A stretch of 45,574 bases of DNA from Nitrospira sp. (GCA_005116945.1 SWDH01000029.1:272054-317627); one strand, 5' to 3'; shown: positions 26,701-35,057, counted from the stretch's first letter. The notes: generated by a model not told the origin, from the letters alone. Translations and numbers: made by a program.

Positions 26701-27141
26701 GGCGAGACGTTCGTGTGGAATCAACTCCGGGAGTATGCCGTATTTTGACGGGCCGAAGAGCGCGCTGTGAGCGCCCATCCCGCAGAGAACGATCAATGGC
26801 AGGATACCGCCGGCGGGATTCAACCAGAGAGCCAAGGCGCCGGCGCTCATGAGCAGTACTTCGACGACTTTGATCGAGATGATGACCGTGCGTTTACTCA
26901 GGCGATCGGCCAAGGTGCCGCCGACCAACGACAGCAATACGAGCGGCAAGGTGAAGATGATGAAGGTCAGCGCGGTTTGCGTCTGCGCCGCAGCTTCCAG
27001 TTCAGGGCCTTGGGCCATCCCTGCGGTGGCTTGTCGGATAGCCAGCAAGGCCACCATCAGCTTCCATGCATTGTCGTTGAACGCGCCGAAGAATTGCGCG
27101 ATGAGGAGGCCGCGAAGAGGATGCGATGCCGTATTAGCCAT
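23716..27141 (-). CDS. aas: LplT-Aas fusion: lysophospholipid transporter / acyltransferase / acyl-ACP synthetase
   Basis: 1141 residues in three parts. Residues about 1-410 form a 12-helix MFS transporter like LplT. About 425-610 form a PlsC acyltransferase with the H-x4-D motif NHMSFVD (about 442-448) and FPEGQITRTG. About 640-1130 form an AMP-binding acyl-ACP synthetase with FSSGSTGEPKG (about 780) and GYGITECAP. In E. coli LplT and Aas are separate and together bring lysophospholipid back across the inner membrane and re-acylate it. Fusing all three is known in other bacteria. The protein would be an inner-membrane enzyme with cytoplasmic catalytic domains. Confidence 0.93.
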   Translation of the reverse strand: MANTASHPLRGLLIAQFFGAFNDNAWKLMVALLAIRQATAGMAQGPELEAAAQTQTALTFIIFTLPLVLLSLVGGTLADRLSKRTVIISIKVVEVLLMSAGALALWLNPAGGILPLIVLCGMGAHSALFGPSKYGILPELIPHERLASGNGLLEMWTFAAILTGTAAGGFLLQSAGDQAWIAPLVLAALSVIGLVAAFAIPQVSPARTSGGIGSTIRVAWSAIQSERLLRLAIPGEIFFWTIASLFAQNILVYAKAVLLLSDAKAGLPLTLLSIGIGVGAMLVGRLSKSRIEYGLVPLGAVGASIALSLLGGLTPQLVGTFLILGLLGICCSFIFVPLNAILQWRSPPDRRGAVISFSNTCVFTGILLGSLAGGSLANAGLSTSNIFLVTAGVTIGGTAWALWLMPDVFLRLLLIMFTNTLYRLRIIGLHHIPQSGGALLVPNHMSFVDGFLLMASIDRPIRFVVDAAYATHPLLQWLMTAMKVIPIASTGGPRMVLRALRSAGQALDDGEIVCIFPEGQITRTGTLLPFRRGFERIVKGRQVPVIPTHLDRVWGSIFSFERGRFLRKWPERIPYPLTVSFGAPLSSDTPAHTLRDAVRTLGEEAWRLRKSSRRPLHREFIHAMRRHPFRFAMADQTRPQVSSLQALIGSIVLARMLRPHWKDQPRVGILLPPTVAGALVNVAAPLCGKTSVNLNYTVGKSGLEAAVRLAGLRTIVTSRVFVEKAKLELPDGPSIVWLEDIARAIGTGQKLAASLLALCAPARVIERACGQHTPLTMDDLATIIFSSGSTGEPKGVMLSHFNVDANEQGASQILHLYHDERVLGILPFFHSFGYLVFWLVMFNNAGMVFHPSPLDVAAIGELVRRYRITFLVTTPTFLQLYHRRCTPEQFSSLRIVLTGAEKLPRRLVEGFKDRFGIEPIEGYGITECAPVVAVNCPDFRAAGYFQPASRRGTVGQPLPGVSVHIVDPDSFAALPPDTPGMLLIKGPNVMKGYLGREDLTANALRDGWYITGDIAMLDEDGFLTITDRLSRFSKIGGEMVPHGKVEEALHLAANIDTQVFAVTGLPDEKKGERLAVLHTLDEARIPEILVQLASNGLPNLFIPSRANFVKVEALPVLGTGKMDLRGLKRIAMERLGSSAES

Positions 27142-27312
27142 GAAGAACGGTAGCCGTCGATATCATTCTGTTCTTAATATGCTGAAATGTTATCGAAAGA
27201 TCAAAGGAAACAAAGATGATGTCTAGTTGACAACCGATGGAAGATTGATAGCCTGAGGGTGAATAGGACCTCTGACCGTATCGATGATGGAGAAACAGAC
27301 TGAGGAACGGCC

Positions 27313-28797
27313 ATGATCTCTCGAAGACAATTTCTGAAGCTGGCTGGTGTTGCGGCCTTGATGCCATGGGGTTGCGCCCGTTGGCAGGTTGCACCAGCCG
27401 GTGTGCTCTTGAACGATGTGCACTCGGGACTGAATCCGACGACCGTTCGCGAGGTGATTTCTGTACGATCGCATGAGGACATTCGGCGTATCCTTGAGCG
27501 CGCGATTCGTGAGCGAACGGCCATTTCTGTCGCCGGTGGTCGTCATGCGATGGGGACTCAGCAGTTCGGAACCGACACGTTGCATCTCGATATGCGACCG
27601 TTCAATCGTGTGCTGAATTTCGATCCACGTTCAGGACTGATCGAGGTAGAAGCGGGAATTCAATGGCCTGAGTTGATCCAGGCTTCTCTGGCCGCGCAGG
27701 AAGGTGCCGCCAAGCAATGGGGCATTGTCCAGAAACAAACCGGCGCGGATCGACTAAGCATCGGTGGCGGCTTGTCGGCCAACATCCACGGACGAGGGCT
27801 GAAGCTCAAGCCCTTCGTCGGAGACATCGAGTCGTTCACGCTTATCTCAGCGGATGGACAGGCCATGACGTGCAGCCGGTCGCAGAATTCCGATCTGTTC
27901 AAGCTCGCGGTAGGTGGGTATGGTCTCTTTGGCGTCGTGTCGTCGGTGACGCTCCGACTCAGTCAGCGGCAGAAGCTTCAGCGTGTGGTCGAGCTGGTCC
28001 GAATCGACGATGTGATGCAACGGTTCGAGCAACGGATTGCCGAGGGATTTCTTTACGGGGATTGTCAGTTTGCCCTCGACCCGGCCTCCGAGGATTTTCT
28101 CAGTCGAGGTATTTTTTCTTGCTACAAGCCGGTCGATCCGGCCATGCCGATTCCTGCCCAGCAGCGGGAAATCTCCGAAGGACAATGGCTGCGCCTGCTC
28201 TATTTGGCCCATGCGGATAAGACGAAGGCGTTCGAGGTCTATTCTAGCGAGTATCTGACGACGAATGGCCAGATCTACTGGTCCGATACACATCAAGCGA
28301 GTTATTACCCGGAAGGGTATCACCGATCGCTCGACAGCAAAATGAAGGCTGGAACTTCTGGGTCGGAAATGATTTCAGAACTCTATGTGCCTCGGCGTGA
28401 ATTAGCGTCGTTCTTTGCGGACATGCGGGATGATTTCCGGAGGCACAAGGTCGAAGCTATTTACGGCACGATTCGCCTGATCGAACGGGATGATGAATCG
28501 TTCCTCGCCTGGGCAAAGGAGCCATGGGCCTGCACCGTCTTGAATCTTCACGTGTCCCACACCGCGGACGGTATTGAGCGGGCAGCGGCATCGTTCCGCC
28601 GACTAATCGACCTGGCGAGGAAGCGAGGCGGCAGCTACTTTTTGACCTATCACAAATGGGCGACTCGCCCGCAAGTCGAGGCCTGCTATCCGCAGTTTTC
28701 CGAGTTCCTCCGGTTGAAGCGGCGATACGATCCTCAAGAACGATTCCAAAGCGACTGGTACCGGCACTACAGAGCTATGTTTTCCGATCGCCTATGA
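27313..28797 (+). CDS. Tat-exported FAD-binding oxidase (FAD_binding_4 type)
   Basis: 494 residues. A twin-arginine signal SRRQFLKLAG (about 3-12) points to folded export, with a hydrophobic stretch ending before Cys21. The PCMH-type FAD domain follows: TAISVAGGRHAMG (about 70-82) and LSIGGGLSANIHGRG (about 145-159), with FKLAVGGYGLFGVVS near 196-210. The C-terminus (about 250-490) is a substrate cap. Relatives include D-arabinono-lactone and DprE1-like oxidases; the substrate is unknown. GAGGAA precedes the ATG. It overlaps the next gene by 4 nt (ATGA), so the two are coupled. Confidence 0.85.
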   Translation: MISRRQFLKLAGVAALMPWGCARWQVAPAGVLLNDVHSGLNPTTVREVISVRSHEDIRRILERAIRERTAISVAGGRHAMGTQQFGTDTLHLDMRPFNRVLNFDPRSGLIEVEAGIQWPELIQASLAAQEGAAKQWGIVQKQTGADRLSIGGGLSANIHGRGLKLKPFVGDIESFTLISADGQAMTCSRSQNSDLFKLAVGGYGLFGVVSSVTLRLSQRQKLQRVVELVRIDDVMQRFEQRIAEGFLYGDCQFALDPASEDFLSRGIFSCYKPVDPAMPIPAQQREISEGQWLRLLYLAHADKTKAFEVYSSEYLTTNGQIYWSDTHQASYYPEGYHRSLDSKMKAGTSGSEMISELYVPRRELASFFADMRDDFRRHKVEAIYGTIRLIERDDESFLAWAKEPWACTVLNLHVSHTADGIERAAASFRRLIDLARKRGGSYFLTYHKWATRPQVEACYPQFSEFLRLKRRYDPQERFQSDWYRHYRAMFSDRL

Positions 28798-29249
28798 TCA
28801 ATCCATCACGCCGATTGGTTTGGTTGTTGTGGATGCTCCTGTTCGCTTTCTGCTGCCGCGTGCTTGGTCAGGCCTTGGTCGCCTTTCTTCAGGTTACATG
28901 GTTGCCGCCGATGGAGGAATGGTATTCCGGCCTGATGGCCTATCCTCTGTTGCTTCCGGCGCAGCTGCTCATCATCGCGATTTTTACGAAGGTCTGTTGG
29001 GACTTTACGCGAAGGGATGGCTACTTTGTGCAGACGCGGCCTCTATTTGGACGAGGCGTGCTTTGGTTCGGCTACGTGTATCTCGCTGCGATGATCCTTC
29101 GCTACGTCATTCGCATGAGTCTCTATCCAGAAGAGCGCTGGTTCGGCGGGGCGATCCCAATCTTTTTTCATTGGGTCCTGGCGAGCTTCATGATTGCCTT
29201 CGGCCGATTTCACAAGGATAGGCTTACGCACCCTTCACAGCCATCATAA
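28794..29249 (+). CDS. Integral membrane protein coupled to FAD oxidase
   Basis: 151 residues from the ATG at 28794, overlapping the upstream stop by 4 nt. Four hydrophobic helices are visible (about 8-30, 48-68, 85-105, 122-140) with aromatic residues at their borders and a basic tail (FHKDRLTH). It has no recognisable domain. Tight coupling to a Tat-exported flavin oxidase suggests it anchors it or passes electrons, but no heme or quinone motif is evident. Confidence 0.72.
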   Translation: MINPSRRLVWLLWMLLFAFCCRVLGQALVAFLQVTWLPPMEEWYSGLMAYPLLLPAQLLIIAIFTKVCWDFTRRDGYFVQTRPLFGRGVLWFGYVYLAAMILRYVIRMSLYPEERWFGGAIPIFFHWVLASFMIAFGRFHKDRLTHPSQPS

Positions 29250-29256
29250 CCAGTCC

Positions 29257-29889
29257 ATGTCTTTTTCCGAACCGACCACGATGGCCACAGACTATGTGCT
29301 TGTCGTGCTGTGCGGGTTTTTTGCATGGCGGCTATGGAAAGTAGGAAAAGGGACTGCGCAGGTGAGTGTCTGTTCCTGGGCTGCAGGGTTTGTGTGCTTT
29401 GGACTGGCTTCGCTTGCAGGCGGGACGGTTCATGGCTTCTCGACATTGCTCAGCGAGACTGCGCTTCAGTCATTGTGGAAGGTCACCATCTATGTTGTCG
29501 GGCTAGCGAGCTTCTTTTTGCTGACCGGCACCTTCAGTGCTTGCATCATGCCGTCTGTGCGCCGGTTCGCGATGCTGATTCCCTATGTCCAACTGATTGT
29601 CTATGCGCTGTGGATGGCAACCCATGATGACTTTCGCTATGTCATCTATGATTACGCATTGACGAACCTGTGCATATTGGCATTACAGTGTCATGCTGGC
29701 ATTTCCCGCAGAGCCGTGAGTGCCCCGTGGCTAATCGGAGGCGTGCTAGTGAGTTTCCTGGCGGCGGGCGTTCAGTTCAACGAGATCGCGCTCCATCAGC
29801 ATTTCAATCACAATGACCTCTATCACGTAATCCAGATGGGCGGAATGTACCTCTTCTATCGAGGTGCGCTCTTACTCAAGGATCGATAA
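29257..29889 (+). CDS. Seven-helix-like integral membrane protein
   Basis: 210 residues from the ATG at 29257. Seven hydrophobic segments can be drawn (about 10-28, 36-54, 68-90, 98-118, 124-140, 150-170, 188-205). Histidines sit near membrane borders: GGTVHGFS (about 55-62) and HQHFNHNDLYHVIQMGG (about 172-188), a layout reminiscent of the DUF6962/CREST-type hydrolases, but this is uncertain. Starts 7 nt after the previous gene, so it is part of the same transcript. Its 3' end overlaps the convergent MutS-like gene by 14 nt. Confidence 0.7.
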   Translation: MSFSEPTTMATDYVLVVLCGFFAWRLWKVGKGTAQVSVCSWAAGFVCFGLASLAGGTVHGFSTLLSETALQSLWKVTIYVVGLASFFLLTGTFSACIMPSVRRFAMLIPYVQLIVYALWMATHDDFRYVIYDYALTNLCILALQCHAGISRRAVSAPWLIGGVLVSFLAAGVQFNEIALHQHFNHNDLYHVIQMGGMYLFYRGALLLKDR

Positions 29890-31756
29890 CTTTCCCGTCC
29901 GTCTCTCCTTTGGGCACCGGCAACCCCTCCAATTCCATAATCCTCAATGCGTTGGTGGTGGGGCAGGGGCCGGGCCTGAGCTTGTAGTCGAATTGCAGTG
30001 CGCCGGCTGCGACTGTTTCTTGAAAGTGGGCGTTCCGCAACCCAGGTACCGTCTTCTCGAGATCGGTCAACTCCAAATCATGGGTGGTCACTAAGCCAAA
30101 CCCGTTGCCTTGCGCGAGCGCGGCAATGAAGGCACGGCTTCCGATTAACCGTTCCCGATTGTTGGTGCCTTTGAATATCTCGTCGATCAGAAAGACTACA
30201 GGCGCGCGGGATCGATCCGTTGCCGCGTCGAGTAGGCTTTTGAGGCGTTTCACCTCGGCATAGAAAAAAGACAAGCCTGCTTCGAGCGAGTCATCCACGC
30301 GGATACAGGTGGCGAGGCGTATCCACGTCCATTCGAACAGATCGGCGCAGACTGGTGCCCCCGCCTGGGCCAGGCAGAGATTGATGCCCAGAGTTCGCAG
30401 GAAGGTGCTTTTCCCTGACATGTTGGATCCGGTCACTAAGAGTACGGTTCCCAACGTGTTGAGGGTGACATCGTTGGAGATCCTGTGTGTCTCCGGAATA
30501 AGTGGATGGGCGAGCTTGTTTGCCGAGAGCCCGGCCTGGGCTCCGTTACGACTGTGGTCTGCAGCGATCGGGGCTGGCCAGTGATACGATGGATGCAGCG
30601 CGGCAAACGTCGCGAGTGCTGACGCGGCCTCGACTTCGGCGACTCGATCCAGCCAGGTCGGAAGATGGGAGGCGACCTGAGCTTGGATCTGTTGGAGTCG
30701 ATGGGTGAACCACAAGTCCCAGGGGCAGAACGCGTTGATGATCAGATGAATGAGTGGGTGGGCTTTCACGCTGATGGCATGCAGAATGCGAGCGGCTTGC
30801 CGGACGAGCTGGGGAGGATTCACTCCCGGTACAAGCAGCGGCGCCCACAAATCGGCGAGCGCTGTATGGCGAGGCCGAGCGTGTCGTTCAACAAAGCCCA
30901 GCACGGCGCCCAGTTTCTCCAGTTCGAAGTGCACGCCCACTGCATGTTCCAATAATTCCTCACCCTGATCCGTCCAGAAATAGAGCAGGGCATAGGCCGC
31001 AAAGGACCACATCCAATAATTCGGGAGCCAGTCAAGCAGCGCACTCAATCCGAGCCCCATGGTGGCGACGGCTAGCAGGGTTTGAATTGCTAAGACGGTG
31101 GTGAGATGAGGGAACCCGACCGCATGTTGCAGGACCGCCTCCAGCCGTCGTCCGTTGATTTCCTGTTCGCCAATGAGCTGGGCTTCGAGCCCCAGCCGAT
31201 CTCGAAGCAGCGATCTCGGAATGAGCTCCTGTACGAGTCGACGGCGCATGAGCCATCGGTCCAGTTCAGGCGGTTGCTCAAGCAACCATGATGCCAATCG
31301 TGCGTGCCCATGTGAGGAGACGGTGGTGTCGAGCAGATGGAGAAGCGAGTGAGGGCCGACCAGGTCTAAGTCTTTCGCATAGGGATGCTGTTCGGGAGCG
31401 CTCGAGGGGCGAGGAGGAATGTGCGGCCAATCCAGCCGAAGACGTGCGAGGTGCACGAGCTTGATCTGCTTCCAGAGACGAAGGCGATGCAAGCGACTTT
31501 CGAGCCTGTTATGATACAGAGCCACGATGAAAAACAGGGCGACGAAGGTGAGGAGTGCCCCATTACCGATTTGATACCATCCCATTTTATAGAAGCCAAC
31601 CGTACAGATCGCTCCGACAATGAACAAGACGAGACGCCATCGTGTCAGTGCGGAGCTAGACCCGGTGGCCAAGGCGATCGTCCGATCAAGTTTTGCGACG
31701 AGGCGTGTCAGTACATGGGTTTTCGTCATAGTCGGTACAGACTGGTTCCGAGGCAT
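29876..31756 (-). CDS. Membrane-anchored MutS-like ATPase
   Basis: 626 residues from the ATG at 31756, which has AAGG upstream; the frame extends 12 codons further to a TTG. The N-terminus carries two hydrophobic helices (about 36-80), then a long helical region with two more near 220-260. The C-terminal MutS V ATPase domain is clear: VTGSNMSGKSTFLRTLG (about 440-456), LIDEIFKGTNNRERL and VTTHDLELTD. The DNA-binding N-terminal domains of MutS are absent. Such membrane MutS-like proteins are widespread but poorly studied; a role in mismatch repair should not be assumed. Confidence 0.85.
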   Translation of the reverse strand: MPRNQSVPTMTKTHVLTRLVAKLDRTIALATGSSSALTRWRLVLFIVGAICTVGFYKMGWYQIGNGALLTFVALFFIVALYHNRLESRLHRLRLWKQIKLVHLARLRLDWPHIPPRPSSAPEQHPYAKDLDLVGPHSLLHLLDTTVSSHGHARLASWLLEQPPELDRWLMRRRLVQELIPRSLLRDRLGLEAQLIGEQEINGRRLEAVLQHAVGFPHLTTVLAIQTLLAVATMGLGLSALLDWLPNYWMWSFAAYALLYFWTDQGEELLEHAVGVHFELEKLGAVLGFVERHARPRHTALADLWAPLLVPGVNPPQLVRQAARILHAISVKAHPLIHLIINAFCPWDLWFTHRLQQIQAQVASHLPTWLDRVAEVEAASALATFAALHPSYHWPAPIAADHSRNGAQAGLSANKLAHPLIPETHRISNDVTLNTLGTVLLVTGSNMSGKSTFLRTLGINLCLAQAGAPVCADLFEWTWIRLATCIRVDDSLEAGLSFFYAEVKRLKSLLDAATDRSRAPVVFLIDEIFKGTNNRERLIGSRAFIAALAQGNGFGLVTTHDLELTDLEKTVPGLRNAHFQETVAAGALQFDYKLRPGPCPTTNALRIMELEGLPVPKGETDGKVIDP

Positions 31757-31804
31757 AAAGCCGACCTTACTGGAAGGGGGAGAGTGCGTCAACTCTAGCC
31801 CATT

Positions 31805-32695
31805 ATGAAGTCAGAAGGATGGATCGATGTCCAGATTCGCACCGTTGTCGATCCGGCAGAGTTGCTTGGTCTGTTAGCTGATCCTGCGATCCAAGGAGGA
31901 TGGGAGGACCGGGGGCTGGTCCATCTCTATTGGCCGAAACCACAATGGAGCCTAGAGGCGCGCGCTCGTCTATGCCGCGTGCTACAAGAATTTGATCCGA
32001 ATGTGTCCGGCGAGGAAGATATTCGTGTTGAGGAATTGCCCGATCAGGACTGGAACCGGCAGTGGGCAGAATCGGTGAGACCGATCAGGATCGGCCGGCG
32101 AATTGTGATCAGGCCAAGCTGGGAATCCGTGGCGTTGGAGGCACAGGATATTGAGATTGTGCTCGATCCGAAGCAGGCCTTTGGGACGGGTCATCATGCG
32201 ACGACGAGGATGTTGTTGGAATGGCTTGAAGACCTCATCCACGGGGGTGAATCCGTGCTGGATGTGGGGACGGGGAGCGGGATTCTGGCGATGGTCGCGT
32301 TACGGCTTGGGGCCGTGTCGGCTTTGGGAGTGGAATGCGATCCTGTTGCGGTGGATTGCGCACGAGACTATGCCCGAGAAAATGGGTTTGGGAGCGCTCT
32401 CGAAGTTCGGTGTGGGAGGTTACAGGATGTAGACCGACAGGGTACGCTGCGGCCGGATGTCGTTCTTGCCAATCTCGATCGCGAGACGCTGGTGCAACTG
32501 AGCGATGCATTGGCGCGATACGTGGGTTACGGGGCGCGGCTCTTGTTGTCCGGTATTCTGCTTGAGCAGGAGGAAGAGGTGATCGAGATGTTCTCTAAGG
32601 TGGGGGCTCTGGTTGTGCAACGGCGTGAGCAAGAGGGCTGGGTGGCGGTGGACTTGCTTATGGCGGAATCGTGCGAGGGGTGCGTCGATGTCTGA
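31805..32695 (+). CDS. prmA: Ribosomal protein L11 methyltransferase
   Basis: 296 residues, normal length. Trimethylates ribosomal protein L11 using S-adenosylmethionine. Hallmarks are LDPKQAFGTGHHATT (about 120-134), which is diagnostic for PrmA, SAM motif LDVGTGSGILA (about 151-161) and VLANLDRETL (about 221-230; PrmA usually has N-I/L in this place). It overlaps the MOSC gene by 8 nt, so prmA, MOSC and the methyltransferase form one operon. Confidence 0.93.
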   Translation: MKSEGWIDVQIRTVVDPAELLGLLADPAIQGGWEDRGLVHLYWPKPQWSLEARARLCRVLQEFDPNVSGEEDIRVEELPDQDWNRQWAESVRPIRIGRRIVIRPSWESVALEAQDIEIVLDPKQAFGTGHHATTRMLLEWLEDLIHGGESVLDVGTGSGILAMVALRLGAVSALGVECDPVAVDCARDYARENGFGSALEVRCGRLQDVDRQGTLRPDVVLANLDRETLVQLSDALARYVGYGARLLLSGILLEQEEEVIEMFSKVGALVVQRREQEGWVAVDLLMAESCEGCVDV

Positions 32696-33191
32696 GCATG
32701 GACGACCACCCTATCCCCACGTGTGCCAGATAAGTGTGTCGGACGGCGGTGTGCCGAAACGTCCGGTGCTGGAAGCCCTGATTACCAAAGCCGGAGTCGA
32801 GGGAGATCGGCAGCAGAATCTCAAATTCCATGGCGGGCCAGATCGGGCAATTTGTCTGTATTCGCAAGAACTGATCGAGCGCTTGCAGGACGAGGGCCAC
32901 TCGATTGAGGCTGGTTCCTCCGGAGAAAATCTGACGTTTGCCGGGCTTGAGTGGGAGAAGTTGAGACCGGGGGATCGGCTTCAGATCGGCCCAGAGGTCC
33001 AGATAGAAATCATGAGTTATACGACTCCCTGTGAGAAGAATGCGCAGTGGTTCCGGGACAGAGACTACAAACGCGTATCCCAGAAATTGAATCCGGGATG
33101 GAGTCGGCTGTACGCGAAAGTACTGTGCGAGGGTTTAGTCAGGCCGGGAGACGAAGTGGTAGTGACGCCTGGTGAGAATGTCGAAGGGTGA
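32688..33191 (+). CDS. MOSC-domain protein
   Basis: 167 residues. The MOSC landmarks are KFHGGPDRAICLYSQE (about 45-60), GENLTFAGLEWEKLRPGDRLQIG (about 80-102) and TTPCEKNAQWF with the conserved Cys (about 110-120). The family binds sulfur or amine groups linked to the molybdenum cofactor, as in YiiM and mARC. No molybdoenzyme gene is near. The start overlaps prmA by 8 nt, and the stop abuts the next start, so it is cotranscribed. Confidence 0.88.
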   Translation: MSEHGRPPYPHVCQISVSDGGVPKRPVLEALITKAGVEGDRQQNLKFHGGPDRAICLYSQELIERLQDEGHSIEAGSSGENLTFAGLEWEKLRPGDRLQIGPEVQIEIMSYTTPCEKNAQWFRDRDYKRVSQKLNPGWSRLYAKVLCEGLVRPGDEVVVTPGENVEG

Positions 33192-33857
33192 ATGACGATG
33201 GATCGAATACTTGAACCGGAGTTGATGGACGATCCTGAGCAGGCGCTCATCTATGCACAGGCAGATTTCGAACAAGAGAACCAGGGGTTCGTCGATCGTT
33301 TCCGCGACTATTTCCCCGATTTTTCCGAGGGGCAGGTGTTTGACCTTGGCTGTGGCCCTGGCGACATCCCTATCCGCTTCGCTCGATTGTTTCCCTCTTG
33401 TCGTATCACTGGTGTCGACGCATCGGCTCCGATGGTGCGATTGGCTGAAGACGCTGCCCGGAAAGCCGGGCTGTCCGATCGTATGACGTTCCGCTGTGAA
33501 CGATTTCAGGACCTCGCCGGGGTCAGTGTCGCCGATGCCGCTATTTCCAACAGCTTGTTACATCATGTGCCGAACCCGCTGCAGTTTTGGCACAAGTTAC
33601 GATTGGTCGTGAAACCAGGCTCTCCAGTGCTTGTGATGGACCTATTGAGGCCGGACTCGCCAGAAGACGCGCAGGCTATCGTCGATCGATATGCCATCGA
33701 TGCTCCGGATATTCTCAGGAGAGATTTCTATCATTCGCTGCTCGCGGCATTTACGGAAGATGAAATCGGCGCGCAGTTGGCGCAGATGAATCTGACGCGC
33801 CTGTTGATAGATGTCATTGATGATCGGCATTGGGTGGTCGGTGGAATCATCCACTGA
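33192..33857 (+). CDS. SAM-dependent methyltransferase
   Basis: 221 residues. Class I fold: motif I FDLGCGPGDIPIRFA (about 51-65), acidic loop GVDASAPM (about 73-80), and SNSLLHHVPNPLQFW (about 117-131) typical of Methyltransf_11/25 proteins. The substrate is unknown. The ATG directly follows the MOSC stop. Short-form repeat R6 starts right at its own stop codon. Confidence 0.85.
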   Translation: MTMDRILEPELMDDPEQALIYAQADFEQENQGFVDRFRDYFPDFSEGQVFDLGCGPGDIPIRFARLFPSCRITGVDASAPMVRLAEDAARKAGLSDRMTFRCERFQDLAGVSVADAAISNSLLHHVPNPLQFWHKLRLVVKPGSPVLVMDLLRPDSPEDAQAIVDRYAIDAPDILRRDFYHSLLAAFTEDEIGAQLAQMNLTRLLIDVIDDRHWVVGGIIH

Positions 33858-33986
33858 GAAGGATACTGAAAAAGGCCCCCAACTTTGTTCTTGGCTCGAC
33901 AAAATCCTCAACGTAGCCCAGAGGCTACGCCTCCGGTTTTCTCTTGTCTGCGGCCGCGTTGGGTGGCCTTTTTGAGCAGCCTTCTG
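33858..33986 (+). repeat. Dispersed palindromic repeat, short form (R6)
   Basis: Starts 0 nt after the methyltransferase stop, same strand. Basal stem AAAAAGGCC pairs with GGCCTTTTT, CCCAAC with GTTGGG. The central hairpin CGTAGCC-CAGA-GGCTACG is at 33912-33929; its fifth pair is swapped relative to the other copies. The right arm runs into the FGE-like coding sequence and holds its probable start. Confidence 0.9.
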
Positions 33987-34760
33987 TTTCTGATCACTGC
34001 AATTCCTTCAAGCGAAGCTCAACTTGAACGGCTTAAAAAATCCAAAGCGCTCGATCTGACGACTCGTACAGAAACTCCTATGGTTGAGATTCCGGCTGGT
34101 GAGTTCTCCATGGGATTGGATGGGATGCAGGCCCTGGAGGATGAGCGCCCCCAGCATCGAGTCTGGCTGCAGGCCTTTTTGATAGACCTCCATGAAGTTA
34201 CCACTGGGCAGTATGCATCATTTCTTGCTGCGACAAATCGAGTTGCTCCATGGCAATGGGAAACAGTTGATCGTACTCAGCATGGCGATCAGCCGGTGAT
34301 CGGCGTGGACTGGTCCGACGCCGATGCCTATTGTCGATGGAAGGGAAAGCGGCTTCCCACCGAAGCGGAATGGGAGAAGTCGGCTCGAGGAACGGACGGA
34401 CGGCTCTATCCCTGGGGCAATCGGGTTCCCAACAAGGATCTGGCAAATTTCGCGTTGGGTGCGCGGTTCAGCTACAGTCAGGTCTTGATGCCCGCGCAGT
34501 CCGATGAACAGGGCAAGAGTCCCTACGGGCTCTATCACATGGCTGGGAATGTTTGGGAATGGGTGCAGGATTGGTACGCTGTGAACTATTACGATGTCTC
34601 GCCGGGACAGGATCCGCAAGGCCCCGAGCTGGGGCAGTTCAAAGTGCTACGTGGAGGGTCGTGGTCAGACCTGCCGAAGTATTTGCTGACCTATGGCCGC
34701 TTCAAGCTCCCACCTGAGACGCGCAACAGTTATACGGGCTTCCGCTGCGCCAAATCTTAA
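33963..34760 (+). CDS. Secreted FGE-like (SUMF/ergothioneine-type) protein, start inside a repeat
   Basis: 265 residues if the GTG at 33963 is used; TTG codons at 33885 and 33891 are also in frame. There is no ATG before the conserved domain, so a non-standard start is needed. Residues 2-20 form a signal-like hydrophobic stretch ending SSEA, partly encoded by repeat R6. The domain shows IPAGEFSMG, LPTEAEWEKSARG, GNVWEWVQDWY and VLRGGSW, all FGE landmarks. The two active-site cysteines that follow RGGS in true formylglycine enzymes are absent, so catalysis of that type is unlikely. It is directly bracketed by R6 and R7. Confidence 0.8.
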   Translation: MAFLSSLLFLITAIPSSEAQLERLKKSKALDLTTRTETPMVEIPAGEFSMGLDGMQALEDERPQHRVWLQAFLIDLHEVTTGQYASFLAATNRVAPWQWETVDRTQHGDQPVIGVDWSDADAYCRWKGKRLPTEAEWEKSARGTDGRLYPWGNRVPNKDLANFALGARFSYSQVLMPAQSDEQGKSPYGLYHMAGNVWEWVQDWYAVNYYDVSPGQDPQGPELGQFKVLRGGSWSDLPKYLLTYGRFKLPPETRNSYTGFRCAKS

Positions 34761-34885
34761 CAGGATGCTGAAAACGGCCCCCAGCTTTGTTCTCGGATCG
34801 AAATAATCCTCAACGTACCTCAGAGGGTACGATTCCGGTTATTTCTCTCCTGCGGCCGCGCTGGATGACCGTTTTGAGCATCCTG
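34761..34885 (+). repeat. Dispersed palindromic repeat, short form (R7)
   Basis: Starts 0 nt after the FGE-like stop, same strand. Arms CAGGATGCTGAAAACGG and CCGTTTTGAGCATCCTG pair. GAAATAA pairs with TTATTTC. Central hairpin CGTACCT-CAGA-GGGTACG at 34814-34831, with one G-U. Confidence 0.92.
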
Positions 34886-34930
34886 CCGGGATTCTCTTAG
34901 TGCAATGAACTCCACAGCCCGTCTCATCAA

Positions 34931-35057
34931 AGCGACCGCTCAAAATCGTTGTCCAACAAGGCCCGAGGCGAATGGAAACCGGAGGCGTACCCTCTGGGGT
35001 ACGTTGAGGATTTCGATGAGCCGAGAACGCAGTTGGCAGCGATTTTCAGCGGTCGCT
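34931..35057 (-). repeat. Dispersed palindromic repeat, short form (R8)
   Basis: Minus orientation, overlapping the stop codon of the FN3 gene by 2 nt. Outer arms AGCGACCGCT and AGCGGTCGCT differ from the AGGATGCT arms of other copies yet pair with each other. Central hairpin at 34986-35003. It faces R7, giving an R7/R8 opposed pair 45 nt apart. Confidence 0.92.

Noticed and set aside
33963-34760. Active formylglycine-generating enzyme
   Set aside because: The cysteines that bind copper after the RGGS motif are absent, so only the fold is assigned.
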